Part shown: piece after piece, positions 51,641 through 63,978 of the stretch
How positions within the stretch are numbered: position 1 is the stretch's first letter
Layout: every line of letters starts with the position of its first letter
Source of the DNA: Simmondsia chinensis
Taxonomy: Eukaryota > Streptophyta > Magnoliopsida > Caryophyllales > Simmondsiaceae
Reading direction: 5' to 3'
DNA: 64,000 bases
NCBI GenBank assembly: GCA_018398585.1
Contig: JAGTTD010000008.1
Span: 384,501 to 448,500 of the forward strand
Position numbers and translations under genes: made by a program
Notes under the pieces: generated by a model
Seen by the model: the letters and a program-made list of their open reading frames with translations, nothing else
What the model was told of the DNA's origin: nothing
Databases searched by the model: none

Positions 51641-52094
51641 TGATATTTTATATATACTCCACCATAATATGGAACAGGAGAATATATGGGCAAGATGGAT
51701 TTGTATTAAATTTTACTAGATCTTTTAGGCCTGACCTATAGAGTCGAAAAATACGATGTTTTTACATATAAATTCAAATGGGTTTTTCATTCTAAAACTG
51801 ATTGACATTAAGTAAAGTAACACACTAGTCTTATATACAGATAAATTATTTTTTGAAGACATACATATAATTTTTTTCAGTAAATATATATATTAAGTGA
51901 TATGATATTAAATAATAAATAGATTATAAAAGTTAGTTATGTTTTAGTAATTAAAATTTTTTAAATAGCAAAGAAAAGCCTCTTGAATATATCCTCCTAT
52001 TTGCCTATTATTATTATTATTTTTTTTTTTTTGTGACTGTGCTTATACTTTATGCTTTTGCTTGTGCTTTCAGGATTGCCTGCTCCCATAACGA

Positions 52095-52232
52095 TGCGAT
52101 ATTCGGGTTGGGGGTCCTCGGAAACAGCCTCTCTTCCACTCGGAAGGGGGAAGGCTGCGTACATCCACCCTCCCCGGACCCTGCTTTCGCGGAAGCCTTT
52201 GGCACTGGGACTGTTGTTGTTGTTGTATAGCA
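52095..52232 (+). mobile_element. Shared-tail copy, well preserved
   Basis: GGGTTGGGGGTCCTCGGAAA, CAGCCTCTCTTCCACTCGGA, AGGGGGAAGGCTGCGTACAT, CCACCCTCCCCGGACCCTGC, TTTGGCACTGGGACTG and TTGTTGTTGTTG. One of the closest matches to the LINE 3' end at 23837-23968. No 5S head. From 52233 to 53800 the sequence is AT-rich with an (AT)n at 52396-52430 and TTTTAAAA-rich, MITE-like text but no gene. Confidence 0.85.
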
Positions 52233-52389
52233 ACCTCGATAAATTAGCACCCTTGAGACCATAAAAATTTATTAATTAATCAATACCCTTGAGACCATAA
52301 AAATTTATTAATTAATCAATATATTATTTATCACATTGATCCCAAGTCAGAACTGACCAAAATATTATTTAATCGGGGTTATTAATTCA

Positions 52390-52434
<45 letters not shown>

Positions 52435-53814
52435 CGTTAATATTTGTTGTCAGCTTATTTCCGTCAATTTCAATAGGCGGCTGGATCACGTGCGGAACTC
52501 GTGTTGACTACTGCTGGGCCGATTACACCTGGGCTTGCTGCAATAAATAAAATTGGGCCTTGTTGTTGAGCCCAAGTGCTAATTATGTTTTTATTTTTGG
52601 GTTTGAAAAAAAAATATAAATTCAGAAAAATAACACAGTTGACGGGCACGTAACACCAAAGTTTGTGACGTAGGATCTATTTGATCGAGTTTCTTTAAAA
52701 AGAGGGGTAAATTAAAAAAAAAAATTCTATTTTTTACTTTAAAAAAAATATTTCTTATAAATAAAAGCACTCAAAAAAAATTTTTACTTTTAAAAATTTA
52801 TCACTTAACTCTCTATGCAGCTTTTTTTTGACCATTTTGCCCCTAAAAGTGAGGGAGGTTAAATATTTAATTATATTTTTAGAAGAATATTTTATATTAT
52901 TAGGCAAAAATTAAAAAAAAATTTATGTTTTTTGCAATAGAATTAGGAGAATTTTCTTTATTTATAAAAAATATAATTATTTTAATTAATTATAGTAATG
53001 TTATTATAAGTTTAGAAGATAAAAAATATTTGTAAAATTTTTATAAAAAATATTATAAGATAAAATATAATATTTTTGTTAGTATTGTAATGTCACCACT
53101 ATATAGTTAATTAAAATAGTCATTTTTATAAATATAGAAAACCTCTTTTTTCTATAAATATAAAAAAGGTTCTTATTTTTTCTCAAAACATAAAATTCTA
53201 TCTAAAAATAAAATCAAATACTTAATTATTTTATTTTGAGGGGCATAATAGTCAAAAAAAGTTATTTGGGGGAAATTAATAAATTTTTAAAAGTGAGGGT
53301 TTAATGAGTGGTTTTACTTGTGAGAGGGGATTTTCTGTTATTTAAGCAAAAGTTAATGGGGTTTTCTGTAATCCATCCTTAAAAAATGTGTTTTTTTTTA
53401 AATGCACCAACATTTAAAGGAAGAATGACTTGACTTATTTTAAACTTGAGTGGAGCTGAGCCAGGTCAACTTATTTCACTTGACAATCTGATTCCAAACA
53501 TTATGGAACTTGCACTCTTAGCTCGTGAGCTTGTCTGTTTTAATGCAATTGCTCAGTGTAAATACACAACAACCCAATATAACTTGAGCAGAATATGATT
53601 TGACCCAACAAAAACCCGACATGAGATATGACCAGAGACTCAAAATGACTCGAATTCGAAATAGTCCAATTCGACAGTAACTTGATTCTAGTTGATCCGA
53701 ACTCTATAATAATCTAACTCGATTGACTCAAACTTGAGACAATTATCCATGGAAGTACAATTTTAATTTCCAAATTGTGATCAACCAAGTAATAAACTAT
53801 TACCCATACGAGAG

Positions 53815-54205
53815 GGTTGATGTTGGATTGCGTTCGCTTGTTTGATGTTAGCTGGGGAAGCCTACGCTATTCGAGCGGTGCGTTTCCTTCTCTTAAATGG
53901 GACCGCAACATCATTGAATCTGATAACAAAATCGTCATCAGCTCTATCAAGATTCTGCTCCGATTTCATAGAAAATTTCCACTATTATTGAGGATAGTAG
54001 AGTTTTAGCTTGCATTTTTGTTTCGTGCTCTTTTGTTTGACATCTCGATGTTGTAATGTTATTGCTTATTGAATTGCTCATGACCATCTTGATAATTATT
54101 GTAATCATGGTTGGTGGTCGAGTGTCCCCTAATTACATTCACTTATACTAACCGATTCACTGGGAATTTAATCCTCCCACTCGGACTCTCTAGTGTTAAA
54201 AAAAA
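53815..54205 (+). pseudogene. L1-type LINE fragment with RNase H-like remains and poly-A
   Basis: GEAYAIRAVRF in one frame and LKWDRNIIESDNKIVISSI in the next match the A.A...A...A...G....ESD...V signature of the RNase H-like domain of plant L1 LINEs, broken by a frameshift near 53890. A short A run at 54198-54205 ends the segment. Confidence 0.6.
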
Positions 54206-54235
54206 GGTTAATTTTGCTGTTTTCACTCGGTTAGG

Positions 54236-54685
54236 TATAGCAAAGGAGTGAGGCAGGTACAGGGAGTGCCTCCTCCATACCTGTACCGCCACTCAAATTT
54301 TATATCCATAGCTGCTCCATTATTCGTCATGGGTACGAAATGCATACCCATATCCACCCCAGCGGGTACACACCCACACCCATACCCACCCCATTACCTG
54401 CTTCATACCCGCCTTAATGTAGATACAAACAATCATCCGTATCCGCCAGTATTTATAATATGATTGATAAATAATTTTGGCAATTAAATTTAAGTACATA
54501 TATTTTAACTTGAAAGTTAATTAGATAAAAAAGAAAGAGAATATGGTGGGTATGGAGCGGAATAGAGCTAGGTACAACAGTATACCCCGTAAATATAAAA
54601 CGGATATACCTAACTGATACCCGCTATCCAAATGGGGTGAATATCCACGAGTAATAAGTTTTATCTCGTCCTATTAGCATCCCTA
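54236..54685. repeat. GGGTA/TACCC-rich dispersed repeat upstream of the EXA1-like gene
   Basis: CCTCCATACCTGTACCGCCA, TACCCATATCCACC, CACACCCATACCCACCCC and, on the far side of an AT-rich middle, TGGTGGGTATGGAGCGG, AACTGATACCCGCTATCC and GAGTAATAAGTTTTATC. It ends about 220 bp before the EXA1-like start codon and so abuts its promoter. Confidence 0.55.
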
Positions 54686-54907
54686 CGCTTGGTACTCTCC
54701 GTTGCGCTGTCCTCTTCCTCTCTAGCCTCTCTCTCTCTCTCTCGCTCTCTCTCATTTACTTTCTGCAAGTGTCCTGCAACAGTTCGCGAAACCCTAACTG
54801 AATTCTCTCTCTCTCTCTATACATCGCTTTGTGCATCAACCAATCTTCTTCTCAATTCTCCTCTTTCAAGTTTGAACTTCCACTTCCTGACGAATCTCAA
54901 CCGTCCG

Positions 54908-57900
54908 ATGGCTGAACGAAAAATTGATCTTCCTGATAATCTCCTGCCATCCGATCCTACTCGTACTACACTTTGCTCTTTTTCCTTTTTTTTTTTGAAT
55001 TTATTTTTGCAATTCAATTACATATGATTAATATATGGTATAGATGTAGATTTGACTCGTCGTTTGAGTTTTTTTTGCGAGGTTATGGTTTGTGGATCTG
55101 AAGCAATGAACTCTGCGGTGATTTATGAATTTGTGTCTTCAGGTCTTTCAGTTTGAATTTCGGACTGAAAGAAATTAGTTGGTAATCGTTGTTTCGTGAT
55201 CGAAGCTTTGGATTAGGTCGTTTTCAGTTTTATTCATCTAATTGGATTTGTTTTTCTTTTTTCTTTTCTTTCATTGATTTACTGTTTTCTGCTGTATCTT
55301 TCCGACAAAGTTGTTTAGAGTTACTAAAGTTGTGAAAAAGTTCTAGTTGACTGTAAAGCTTGCGTTTGGTTGATAGAAAATATCTTTTCGCATCTTTTCC
55401 ACTGTAATAGGAAGATAGAGGAGCTGTTTTATATCTAAGCATAAAAAGATGCAGCTGGATCTTTTACACAGCTCAAATAGGAAGATGGAAAAGTTGTTTT
55501 ATAACTAAGTAGAAAAAGATGCAGAATTGGATCTTTTTCACATCTTATTTTAGAAAATGTTTCAAAAAGACTATACTAACATTAAATCTTCACCACCATG
55601 ACCTACTTTTACTTTTTATCACCATTTGTACCTACGACCACCCCTTTTACCCTTGTTTGTTGCTAGACTCACTGCTCTCCAGTGCCGTAACCAGCCATTA
55701 GCATAATTCTTTTATACCTACTACTGTTGATTAATTTATATATTGAAGTCATTTTTTGTGAGTATAATGGGTAAGTTATTTTTAAAACTTGTATCTACTT
55801 TATTATGTAAAAAAGATATTTTTACACTGCACAACCAAACAGTTCACTATAAAAAGATACAGATCTTAAATGGATAGATTTTATTGAAACATACAAGCTC
55901 GAAAAAGATAAGCTTAACAAAACGCACTCTAAGGGGGTTGTTTAGAGTTACTAGGAAGGCAGGAAGTCACACAGGAATTTGAAATTCATGGGAATGTGTA
56001 TTTGTCTTTTTGTTTGGTTGCTAGGAAATTGACAGATAATGGGAAGTGGAAATTCCTGTGAAGTTCTAATTTCTTTGTTACACATGAATTAACTTACCTA
56101 GGGGGGTTTAGATGAGTTTTAATTTATGGGAAGTTCTATTTCCCATCCCGACAACCAAACACGTAAACCTAATTCCTGGGAAATACAACTTCCTATAAGA
56201 ATTTAATTCACGCTTTAACCCAACAAGGCCTAGGAAAACCTTAGATTTGTTTTTCCAATAATGTGTATAACAATTCTATGGCATATATTCCCATGTAATT
56301 GTGTTAGTTTTTCTTGTGCTGTTTATAGTTTAGCTAATAGACATATCTCTGTTCCTCCTCCCGTATACATTTTGCAATGTGAACATTTAGCATATAATAC
56401 TATTATTGTTTATTTTGCTTGTTGCTTTATTGTTTTGTTTTTGCTTTTTCATTTTTTTTCTTTTAGGGTAGGGGACCCTTGGACGCCTCCATTAAGGGAT
56501 AAGGTTGCTTACATCCCCCCCCCCCCCGCGGGGACCCTGCTTTGGAGGGAGCTCTTGTGGCACTTGGGTTTTTTTTTTGTTGTTGTTGTTGTTGTTGTTG
56601 TAGATCGTTGCGTGGAAGTACTATACCGTAGTTGTTTATGGTAGAGCTATAGTTTGGTTATCTTTTGAACTTTTCGCTGTTGCAATTGAATTACTTTGAG
56701 GCTGATTATATTGTCGCAATCCAATTTGCAAACTTACATTATTCTATTTACTTATGTTCTATGTGCGCAGTCTTGTGAACTTTTCGCTGTTGCAATTGAA
56801 TTACTTTTAGGCTGATTATATTGTCGCAATCCAATTTGCAAACTTACATTTTTCTATTTACTTATGTTCTATGTGCGCAGAAGCCTTGGGAGGAAGTGAT
56901 GAGAAAAGGATCACAATGGGACTTATTGATCAAGTTAAAGGTGAGCTTTCTTATGTATTTTCGGATGCTTTTCAATATTGTGTTACTTGTAATTTAACTG
57001 GCATATTTTGAAAATTCTTGCAGACCAAGCCGCGTCTGAGAGCAGCATGCCTTTGTCTCCTCAATGGCTTTACGCAAAATCAAGCGAGACTAAGCCGGTG
57101 TGTTTTGTTTTCTACATTTTGATTTAGTTGCATCTTTGTATCACATTTGCATGTAACTTGTGCGCTTTCTATATTTGCTTATGCTAACATGACTTTGTAG
57201 CTGTAGATGCATTTGAGTTACTTGTAATCATTTTAATGACTAACTTTGGGTTTGTAGCATTTCTTTAGTTATCCAATGTGAAATTCCTTCCTGTTGTAGA
57301 GTTGCTTTCTTTTACTAACGGGAAATCTCATCCTGTTTCTAGTGAGTTATGGTGATATCTCTTTCTTTTCCTGTGATTGATGGCCATTGTCGGCAACATT
57401 TCCCATACAGTCCAGCGAATTAAACCAAGGTTGTGATCATATCACTGTGGAAGTTGCATTTTATGAATGTTGGATAAGCTGTTACAGCTGTTGCAAAGAT
57501 GTCATTTTAGGACTTAGAAGTTTCCTATAAGCATTAAATCTACGAGTATTTGACTCCATAACCATCTTGTTCGCATCAAAAATACTTTTGGTAGTTATTA
57601 GCTTTTGAAGACATTTTTAATTTAGAAGTGATAAACTGAAATGAATCTGCATTTTGGCGCTGTTGTGGAAGACCTTTACACATCAGGTAGTCTTGCAAAC
57701 AGTGGCCAATAATTCATTTAATGGCATATCATTTTGTGCTTCTGCTATTGACCCCCATTGAGTTGTACAAACTATTTGTAAGTTGCCATTACATATTTCT
57801 TTTTGGCTTCTAGTTTTATGAATTTTTCTTGGACAAGAAAGAAGTGGGTTATTCTGGCACATCTGTAACGTTGATTTGTATTTATTTAGCAATTACATCA

Positions 57901-60900
57901 ATCACATCTTCCCTGCTTTAAATTGAAGATTCTATCCATATGGAGCGAGTTATTTCAGGTTGAATTTAGAAAACTATGTCTAATTTTTCATCCAGGTTCC
58001 GGTGAGAATGCCTCTGGTAGCTTGTTTGTTCATGGCTTGTTCTTTGATTTGCATTGTTGTTTTTGAATGATTTTGTTGTGCTGAGGTAGTAATTGCAGAA
58101 TGATTAAAATTATGGAAACAGAAACGAATTCGACCAGAAACAGTTTAGAAGTGGTTTAGGAATGAGCTGATGTCACTGGAGATCTGTTTGTTTTTTGAGG
58201 GTAGTATTTCTGGCTTGAAATGTTTGTTCACCATTGACCATTTGTTTAGAATCTTGCCTTTGGCAGTGAAGAAGTCTTTGGCAAAAGCCAACTAAAGTTC
58301 GGTATGGTTTGTCTTTAAAAATAGAAAGAAGCCCTGGAAAACCTTCAGGTTTATAAGATCCATGGGGTCTGATACCTGTATCATATGTTCGAAGCTTAGT
58401 CTAATTGTAAAACGTTGGTGAGATTGGGGCTTTAGAACAAAAATTTCTTGATTCAAAACCCCTAATTCTGTTCACCTACCAAAAAATATATGTGAAGGTT
58501 GGCATTATGTGTTACCTCTTACTGATTCCCTTGATTGATGCAAACATGTACTTGAGTTATGTATTTGAGAATAGTCTGACACTTAACTGCTCGTGTAAGG
58601 AAGCTTTCTTTTATTCATCGCAGGATATTCGTGCACCAAATCCTCTCTCGCTGAGTAATTCCTCTGATCCAAGTCTGAAGGAGAGTGACAGAAAGGATTG
58701 GAGGAAACTTGCACCTGAGACGGACAGTGCACGGTTTTGGCGTGAAGAAGAAAGAGAAACTGGCTTACTTGGTAGAAGAAAAAAAGCAGATCGTCGTGTG
58801 GAAAATGTGTCAGTGAGGGAAACAACAGAGGGTAGAACTTTGCCATCTTCTGACCGTTGGCATGATGCGAGTAATCGCAATTCTGCTCATGAAACAAGAC
58901 GTGATAGCAAGTGGTCCTCTAGGTGGGGTCCTGAGGACAAGGAGAAGGAAGCTCGTCCTGATAAGAAAATGGATGCAGAGAAGGAAGATGCTCATGGGGA
59001 AGGTCAGTCTGCTGCAAGTGGCAATCGGGACTTTGAATCACGTGAAAAATGGAGGCCTCGCCGTAGGATGGAGGCTACTTCCATTGCACCGACTCCATAC
59101 CGGGCTGCACCTGGTTTTGGACTCGATAAAGGAAAAGTCGAGGGTTCTACTCTGGGATTTACAGTGGGAAGAGGAAGAGCAGCTGGTGCACCTTTTTTTA
59201 AGCCCCCTGTTGGAAGTTCAATCAGTGCTGTCCAAGTTGACAAAAAGGACAGTATTCTTGGCAAACCCGTCCTATCAGTTGATACATTTCGCTATCCGAG
59301 GGCTAAACTTCTTGACATGTACCGTCTACAAAAGGTTGATGCAGCCTTTACTTCCATGCCTGAAACAGTGGAGGAAGCGCCTTCCATCACCCTAGTGGAG
59401 GCTGTAGAGCCATTGGCTTTTGTCGCACCTGATGTTGAGGAGGAGGTTAGATCTATAGTCAAATCTCTGCATTGAACTATTGTGGTCATTTACCGCGTTT
59501 ACCTTCAGTAGGATCTGTTATTGTTCCAGTGAATAACACCGGCCTTGTATTGGTTTAACGTGGTATGCGCAGGTGATCCTTAAGGATATATGGAAGGGGA
59601 AGGTAACTAGCAGCTGGGCCTCACAGAATTCATTTAGAGAGGGCAAAGCTACTGCACATGCTACAGGTACTGTAATTGCAATCACCTTTAACTGTATGTA
59701 CTAGATAAACCTCCGTACTGAACTGTTGGTGAATAAATATCTCTACTAGGAATTGACAACATCGAGCCTAGTGAAGAAAAACTGGGTATCCTTCCCTCTG
59801 GTGTTGTAGAAGAAGCTATTGGCGGCTCCATAGATTCTGAAGAAGGTGATACTCGTCAAGGTGAAGTTTACGGTACCTTATGTCTTATCAAGTCCATGCA
59901 CAATGAGATCGGTTTCATTTTTTTCTGCTTACCGGTCTAATAATATTCATGATTTATAAATGGAATTACACGGATGACTTTCTTCTAAATGGAGTTCCAT
60001 TACTTTCAATAGTTTTGTGCTTATGCTCTTATAAATTTATGGAAGTCTCTTCTGTTCAGTCTCTGTGCAGGCAAGATTTATAGCATTGGAAATGGGATTG
60101 CCTCAGTGAATTGTTTCTGAACTTGACTTACATTTGTTTCAGGGAGGACTTCTCAGAATGAAGAAGAGCCTAAGGTTTCTGTTGTGGAACCACAGGCACT
60201 GATCTTGCCGATTCCAAAAGATATTGGTGGTGCTAATTACAGCACTGGTCTCCTCAGAGAAGCTGAAACTAGGCAGTCTGTTGATTCTGCATTGATTGAA
60301 CGTTCTCCTTATGATGGCGTGGGCCATTTAGCCTTTGACATCAGCCCAAAGCTGTCTGATGATTCGAACTCCCTGTTTGTTACACAATCCTTGGACCGGA
60401 ACTGGAGTACCAATTTGCTGTATTCTCAGAGTAAAACTGGCCCAGGTCGTGATGGAAATGGTATCCCCCCCAAGGAGTTGACTTTGTATTACCGGGATCC
60501 TCAAGGAGAGATCCAGGGGCCGTTTCTTGGAGTCGACATCATTTCATGGTTTGAACAAGGCTTCTTCGGTGCAGATTTACCTGTCCGTCTGGCAGATGCT
60601 CCAGACAGAGCATTTTTCCAAGAACTGGGTGACATCATGCCGCATCTGAAAGCTCAAGAAGGAAGTGGTGTCAGCTCTGAATCGAGTTTTAGCACGGTTC
60701 ATCCTTCTGATCATCTTCCAAGTTTGCAGGCTCATTCTAGAATTCCGCATCATGAAATGTCATCACAGCTTGAATATTCTGAAGGGAAAAGCTTTCATGA
60801 TTCTGCTGCTCAAGATGAAGGTATTATTCTTCTAGAGATGATAAATGTGATCAGCCTGTGTCTCTTTGCTGCCCTAATTTTATATTCTTACGAAACCCTT

Positions 60901-63000
60901 TTTTCTGTGATTGCGCAACAGAAATTGTATTCCCTGGAAGGTCTGGTAGCAATGGTTATAGGGGTGCTGATGGTCATTTCATGAATCACGCTGAATACTC
61001 TCATCCTAATGTGTTGAAGGAACCTAGCCTGCAGGTTCAAAATGATAAGTTGCATCCTTTTGGGTTACTTTGGTCCGAGCTTGAAGGAACTCATCTTAGG
61101 CAGACCCAGCCTCTAAATCAACCTTCTAGCATCGGTAACTCTGGTCACCTTGTAAGTCATATGGCTGGTATGGACGACCTGAACATCCGTGGAGATGTCT
61201 TGGAAACCCAAAATTTTAGACAACTTGAACAAGAACCCACCCGACATGAATTGGCCGAGCATCTTTTGTCACACAAACTTCTGCAGCAGCAGGCACAGCA
61301 AAGAGATCTTTTGTCTCAACTTCCTCATCTGAATGAGTCAGCTCTAGAACATTTACGTGGTCGAAATTCTGTTGGGCGACATTTCGTTGACCAGCAGTTG
61401 CTGGAACCTGAACATTTCTTGGCTCTCCAGCAGCAGCAGCGGCAGCTAGAGCTGCAACATCACCTTCACTTGCAGCAACAACAGCAAATTCTTATGCAAG
61501 AAGAACAGGCCCAAGCTAGGCAGGCTCTTCTTGACCAGTTGCTTCATGGTCCTGCACGTGACCCTGGCTTTGCCCTTTCCCATGTCGATCCCACTCGTGC
61601 CAACACTGTCCTGGATCAGATGTTATTGAAGCAGCATCTTGCACGTGAATTGCAACAAAATTCACGCCAGCCTTCAAGACACAGTAATATATATATTGAG
61701 CAACTCATTCAAGAGAAACTCGGTCAAGCCAGAAATCAAGAGCGTGAAGCAGATCTGCTTGAAATAATGGAGCGGGCAAGGCATGAACAGATTCGTTCTC
61801 TGGAGCATCAAATCCTTCAGCAGGAACAGCTCCAGTCACAGTTGCCTTTGGGATTAAGGCAGAGGCCTGAGACTATGTGGCCAACAGATGAAACCGAGCA
61901 TTTTTTTAGGAATCCTGCTGGTTCACTACGATCTCATTCTGCTTCGTTTAGCCCACCTGCGTTTAGCCCATCGGATATTTTCGAGAGACAACAGAGACAT
62001 CTAAGAGAGGAACAGTTGAGAGAGTTTGAGGCCAATCATCAATTGCAGGAACGTCTTAAACAAGGCCGTTATGATCCAGTTGCATTGGCCTTGGAACATT
62101 CTATGCATTCATCTGAGCTGGCAAATGCCACGACCCGTTTGCATGGTTTGGATATCCAGGATCCATTTAACTCTAGTGCTCACTCTCATAGCCATCATCA
62201 CCATCTTGTTCCTAATGAATTTAGTGTTCCCCAGTTCGATGCTATAGTGGGCCGGTGGCCTGAGAATGATGGCCATCGGTCAAATAATTGGGCAGAATCT
62301 CATATCCAAAAGCTGCATCTTAATGCTGAACAACGGAAGAGGGAGCATCAACTTAAAGCAAATCCTGAAGACTCTAACTTATGGGCTCCATCCGGGTTAC
62401 ACGAAGAGGACTCGAAAAGGTTGTTGATGGAACTGCTAAATCAGAAATCAAGCCATCAGCCCCTGGATGTGAACTCACAGCCACCCTTGGAAAGAAAGGC
62501 ATCTTCCGGTTTCTTTTCAAGACCGGGCTCGGCAGAGCATTTATTTAATGTTGTCCAAGAACGTGATACTGGTTCAAATAACTCCGCTGCTGGAGCATCG
62601 CATGCTTCTAGTACCAGTGATCAATTGCAGCTAATGACCAGCTATATGATGGGAAAATCCCGTACTGACGGTGAAGTGTCCGAGATAGAAAGGATGGAAC
62701 ACTTACCTCAATTTGAGGATTTAGTGAAGGGGTCGACATCAGATATCTCAGAGACTATGACAAGGCAAGCGCAGATGGTTTCATTCGACATCAGGGAGAT
62801 GCCAGCCGGTGCTTTTGGCAGGCATAGCTCAGTTGATTTTTCTGGTAAATATTCTAAAAAATTTGTTTGTAAATCTGCAAAGCGTTTCTCTTTTTTTTTG
62901 TCAAGGTGGTCATTTCTGCGTTTCCTGCAGGTGGACAAGCCGGTTTCTATGACGAAATTGGACGATCTAATTCGTTTACAGAGGATTTTGCTAATGATAG
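54908..63000 (+). CDS. EXA1: GYF-domain translational regulator, EXA1/PSIG1-like (3' part outside the window)
   Basis: Nine exons are visible: 54908-54962, 56881-56940, 57024-57097, 58624-59445, 59573-59666, 59750-59860, 60143-60820, 60922-62844 and 62931-63000. All are GT-AG and in frame, encoding the first 1,295 residues; a donor at 63001 shows the gene continues. Landmarks are [15 protein letters not shown] at the start, [11 protein letters not shown] near 55, and YPRAKLL at 287-293, fitting the Y-x4-L-hydrophobic eIF4E/4EHP-binding motif. The GYF domain is at about 518-569 ([14 protein letters not shown]...SWFEQGFFG). A long Gln-rich helical region follows ([20 protein letters not shown]). 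The related Arabidopsis EXA1 (also PSIG1/MUSE11) binds eIF4E-family proteins, represses translation including that of immune receptors, and is a host factor for potexviruses. The GYF triad reads GFF here. Confidence 0.92.
55362..55927. mobile_element. MITE-like element in EXA1 intron 1
   Basis: TGCGTTTGGTTGATAG at the left and AAGCTTAACAAAACGCA at the right are inverted (10 of 11 in the outer part). The interior contains three relatives of AAAAAGATGCAG..GGATCTTTT. Next to it, 55930-56225 has GAAATTCCT and GGAAGTTCTATTTCCC words like the MITE at 44081-44463. Both lie inside intron 1. Confidence 0.55.
56467..56603 (+). mobile_element. Shared-tail copy in EXA1 intron 1
   Basis: GGGTAGGGGACCCTTGGACG, AGGGATAAGGTTGCTTACAT, a run of about 13 C (56515-56527), GGGACCCTGCTTTGGAGG, TGTGGCACTTGGG and a long (TTG)n. 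The C run again replaces the CCCCTCCC site. Confidence 0.75.
56661..56880 (+). repeat. 110-bp tandem duplication that includes the 3' splice site of EXA1 exon 2
   Basis: Copies 56661-56770 and 56771-56880 differ at 3 of 110 positions. Each ends TTCTATGTGCGCAG, so the polypyrimidine tract, branch region and AG acceptor are present twice in tandem. Only the second lies next to the exon 2 frame. Using the first would add 110 nt and shift the frame. Confidence 0.95.
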
Positions 63001-63197
63001 GTAATGTGTCTATCTCCGATTCATTTTGGCCATAGCTATTGGATTGAGGTGCACTGATTTTAGGCTGATGTTTGTTAATAAATACACACGTGTGCAATGC
63101 TATGCGTATTCTCTTTTGTCAATTCAATAAGAAAGGGAAGGAATGCAAGGTCTGAGGATTTCATTGCCCATGCATGTGAGAGCACATGTAGGCATAT

Positions 63198-63978
63198 TAG
63201 GTGTATAAACAAGCCAAGTCGAGTTGAGCAGTTCCATTGTTGAACTTAAGCTCGATGAGTCTCATCAAGCCTAAGTTCGAGCCTAGTTGTTTTCAAGCTT
63301 TCAAACCTTTGATCGCACTAGATTCAATAAGATTTTAGTGTGCTCAATACTCATCTCGTTAGCCTGATCGAGCTGAATCAAGCTTAGAGCTTCGCTAAAC
63401 TTGATACCATGTCGAGCTTGCTTCTTAATTGAGCTATTGAAGTTACTATTAAGCTATTGTCAAACCATTTTTTAGCTAATACCAATTGTTAATGAGACCT
63501 TGATGAGCTGTTATGGAGCTCTTAATAAGCCTATATAAAACTATTGGTGAACATGATCAAGCCGAGCATCCTTTAATTCGAACTTGTCAAATAAGATTTT
63601 AGTGTGCTCAATACTCATCTCGTTAGCCTGATCGAGCTGAATCAAGCTTAGAGCTTCGCTAAACTTGATACCATGTCGAGCTTGCTTCTTAATTGAGCTA
63701 TTGAAGTTACTATTAAGCTATTGTCAAACCATTTTTTAGCTAATACCAATTGTTAATGAGACCTTGATGAGCTGTTATGGAGCTCTTAATAAGCCTATAT
63801 AAAACTATTGGTGAACATGATCAAGCCGAGCATCCTTTAATTCGAACTTGTCTCATTAAGCTTACCGGACATGTTCAAATTCGGCTCCATAGGCTACTGA
63901 TCCCCCAAAACGAACACAAATGAGTCATAATCAATTTTGAACATAAGTAACTCATCAAATGTTTGGTTCATTTACACC
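63198..63978. repeat. GAGCC-family element with internal 264-bp duplication, in EXA1 intron 9
   Basis: GGTGTATAAACAAGCCAAGT at the left and GGTTCATTTACACCCTTAA at the right are the family ends. Inside, 63326-63588 and 63590-63852 are the same sequence at an offset of 264 bp with no difference that I can find. The element lies after the last visible EXA1 donor at 63001. No further exon is recognisable to 64000. Confidence 0.8.

Noticed and set aside
53817..54008. Protein-coding gene from the 63-residue frame
   Set aside because: It is one frame of a broken LINE RNase H-like region; the matching motif continues in another frame.
58492..58623. Extension of EXA1 exon 4 upstream to an ATG-like start
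   Set aside because: A clear AG acceptor at 58622-58623 and in-phase joining to the previous exon show this part is intron.
58583..59489. Antisense and alternative-frame open frames over EXA1 exon 4
   Set aside because: Shadows of the true frame, which joins its neighbours with correct splice phases.
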